5,677 nucleotides of DNA from Spirochaetaceae bacterium. Lineage in GTDB: Bacteria; Spirochaetota; Spirochaetia; Treponematales; Breznakiellaceae. Both the position numbers and the translations under genes were made by a program. This document shows, piece by piece, positions 4,614-5,677 of the stretch. The DNA lies in contig JAITAE010000092.1 in the NCBI GenBank assembly GCA_031284295.1, positions 1 through 5,677 on the forward strand. The letters run 5' to 3'. The notes under the pieces were generated by a model. That model was not told the origin of the DNA, made no database searches, and saw nothing but the letters and a program-made list of their open reading frames with translations. Numbering within the stretch: the stretch's first letter is position 1; the number at the start of each line of letters is the position of its first letter.

Positions 4614-5677
4614 TTAGCTTACCAACTCATCGCCGAGTATAAGGATTTGGCCGCTTTCCCGTTCATTGCGGAACCAGTCCATGAAATTCTTGATTGCCGC
4701 GTCCGAATCCTTTTTGGAAATCAGCCCCATGAAACGGAGTTCGTCCTCCACCTCGGCCCGGCGGCGGGCGGAAATGTTGGAAAGTATCTTTTCGATAAAA
4801 TCTTCGCCGCGTCCCTTGACAAGGACAGCAATGTCGTGAATATCCATTTCCCGTAATTTATTCTGTATCGGCTTGTCCTCCGCCTTGACCACATCATCAA
4901 GGGTATAGAGACGTTCCTTCAGTTTGCCGCTCAGGTCGGGGTCTTCTTCCGACAGTTCGTTCAGTATTCTGTCCCCGAAAGAGACGGCGGAATGCTTGAG
5001 TATGGCGGCCAGCGCGCCCATGCCGTCAACATCGCGGGTAATCACGCCGCTTATGGCGCGGGCCTTTTCGCGCAGGGCCTCGGCCGTTTTTTCAAGCGCT
5101 TCCGGCGATATTTTACCGAGATGTCCGATGCGGCGCACGGTTTCCAGTCTCCATTCCGGCTCCGAACAGGTAAGCGTCTTTGCCGCCAGAGCGGGGGATA
5201 TACGTGAAAGTATCGCCGCGCCCGCTGCCGGGAGTTCGTCCCGCAGCAACACGGCAAGCTGCTCCCCCGAAAAATCCTCAAGGAAAGCGAACAATGTTTC
5301 CTTGACATCCGGGACGGAGCGGCGCAGGAAGATTTCACCTTTTTCCGGGCCGAAGGCGGCGTACAGCAGACGCCGGGCCTCATCGACGCCGCCCGACGCG
5401 ACGCCGTATGAATAGGATGTCGAGAGCAAGCCCTGAAATTCGGCAAAAACTTCGGACGCTTCCTCCTTCGTTATGCCGCGAATACCGGCAATCTCGCGTG
5501 AAATGCTTTCGACTTGATCCTCATCAAGGTTTGCGAGTACTTTGGCGGCCTGGTCAGGCCCTATCAGTATAAGAAATTTCGCGACCTTCCGCGTTTTGGA
5601 TTCGTGCCCGTCCCGCCTGTCCGGTTCACCGGGAATTTGCGGGTACAGTACCTTGGCAAGAGCCTCCGCCTTGTCGT
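4614..5677 (-). CDS. fliG: Divergent flagellar motor switch protein FliG (FliG1-like), 5' end cut
   Basis: Cytoplasmic rotor protein of the flagellar C-ring, linking the MS-ring (FliF) to FliM and the MotA stator. The 353 visible residues run off the right edge; length suggests only a short N-terminal piece is missing, and the frame is open through the TTG at 5429. The N-domain is visible as VAKFLILIGPDQAAKVLANL (31-50) and the following GGVDEARRLL; the middle domain is about 125-210; the C-domain, about 225-353, includes EEDPDLSGKLKERLYTLDDV (243-262). The EHPQ motif of the middle domain is FSGE (135-138) and MFxF is LYTL (256-259). Of the E. coli torque charges K264, R281, D288, D289 and R297, the equivalents are K287, R304, D311, E312 and S320. 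Spirochaetes often carry two FliGs; the divergence fits the accessory FliG1 type, which is inference. It sits 2 nt upstream of polA and is probably co-transcribed. Confidence 0.92.
   Translation of the reverse strand, partial: DKAEALAKVLYPQIPGEPDRRDGHESKTRKVAKFLILIGPDQAAKVLANLDEDQVESISREIAGIRGITKEEASEVFAEFQGLLSTSYSYGVASGGVDEARRLLYAAFGPEKGEIFLRRSVPDVKETLFAFLEDFSGEQLAVLLRDELPAAGAAILSRISPALAAKTLTCSEPEWRLETVRRIGHLGKISPEALEKTAEALREKARAISGVITRDVDGMGALAAILKHSAVSFGDRILNELSEEDPDLSGKLKERLYTLDDVVKAEDKPIQNKLREMDIHDIAVLVKGRGEDFIEKILSNISARRRAEVEDELRFMGLISKKDSDAAIKNFMDWFRNERESGQILILGDELVS

Noticed and set aside
5427..5429. TTG at 5429 as the fliG start
   Set aside because: The same frame continues upstream to the window edge with clear FliG N-domain sequence, so this TTG is an internal Leu codon.
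4647..5446. Open frames opposite or out of frame with fliG (4647-4856, 4924-5415, 4992-5207, minus 5446-5051)
   Set aside because: The FliG reading explains this stretch over 353 residues; the others are low-complexity Ser/Arg/Ala-rich shadows.
1..5677. Transposase, CRISPR array, tRNA, rRNA, toxin-antitoxin or phage-defence genes
   Set aside because: None was visible on either strand. Palindromes and inverted repeats are present, but no associated enzyme gene or regularly spaced repeat array.

Overview
The window looks like part of a spirochaete chromosome, most likely a Treponema-type organism of moderate to high GC. The inference rests on the N-terminus of methionyl-tRNA synthetase, a divergent FliG of the kind spirochaetes carry as a second paralogue (FliG1), and the PolA motif spellings. 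I ran no search, so genus level is inference.

Layout. At the left edge, metG (minus strand, 250 to <1) is cut after 83 codons. A 357-nt divergent intergenic region (251-607) follows; it becomes very AT-rich near 450-520 and has weak promoter candidates on both strands. A visibly AT-rich gene (608-1159, plus) encodes a 183-residue exported protein whose mature part reads as about eight amphipathic beta strands, so a small outer-membrane barrel is the best guess. A gene-free convergent region (1160-1773) holds several strong inverted repeats. Then come polA (4611-1774, minus; complete DNA polymerase I, 945 aa) and, directly upstream of it with a 2-nt gap, a fliG-type motor switch gene (minus, stop at 4614, start just beyond the right edge).

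How the parts relate. fliG and polA appear to be one leftward transcription unit with tight coupling, although the products have unrelated jobs (flagellar motor and DNA repair/replication). metG is leftward as well but separately promoted. The exported-protein gene sits between these housekeeping genes on the opposite strand. It differs in base composition and is bracketed by a collinear series of short inverted matches, which suggests an inserted or duplicated cassette.

Most notable points: (1) PolA keeps its polymerase and 5'-3' nuclease residues but has lost the key acidic residue in each of the three proofreading motifs; (2) the FliG lacks the canonical EHPQ and MFxF motifs but keeps four of the five torque-helix charge positions, counting one D-to-E change; (3) the 1160-1773 region has at least four sizeable hairpins that no gene explains; (4) inverted matches flank the AT-rich gene. 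No transposase, CRISPR array, tRNA or rRNA was seen, and I found no convincing evidence of a wholly new multi-gene system.
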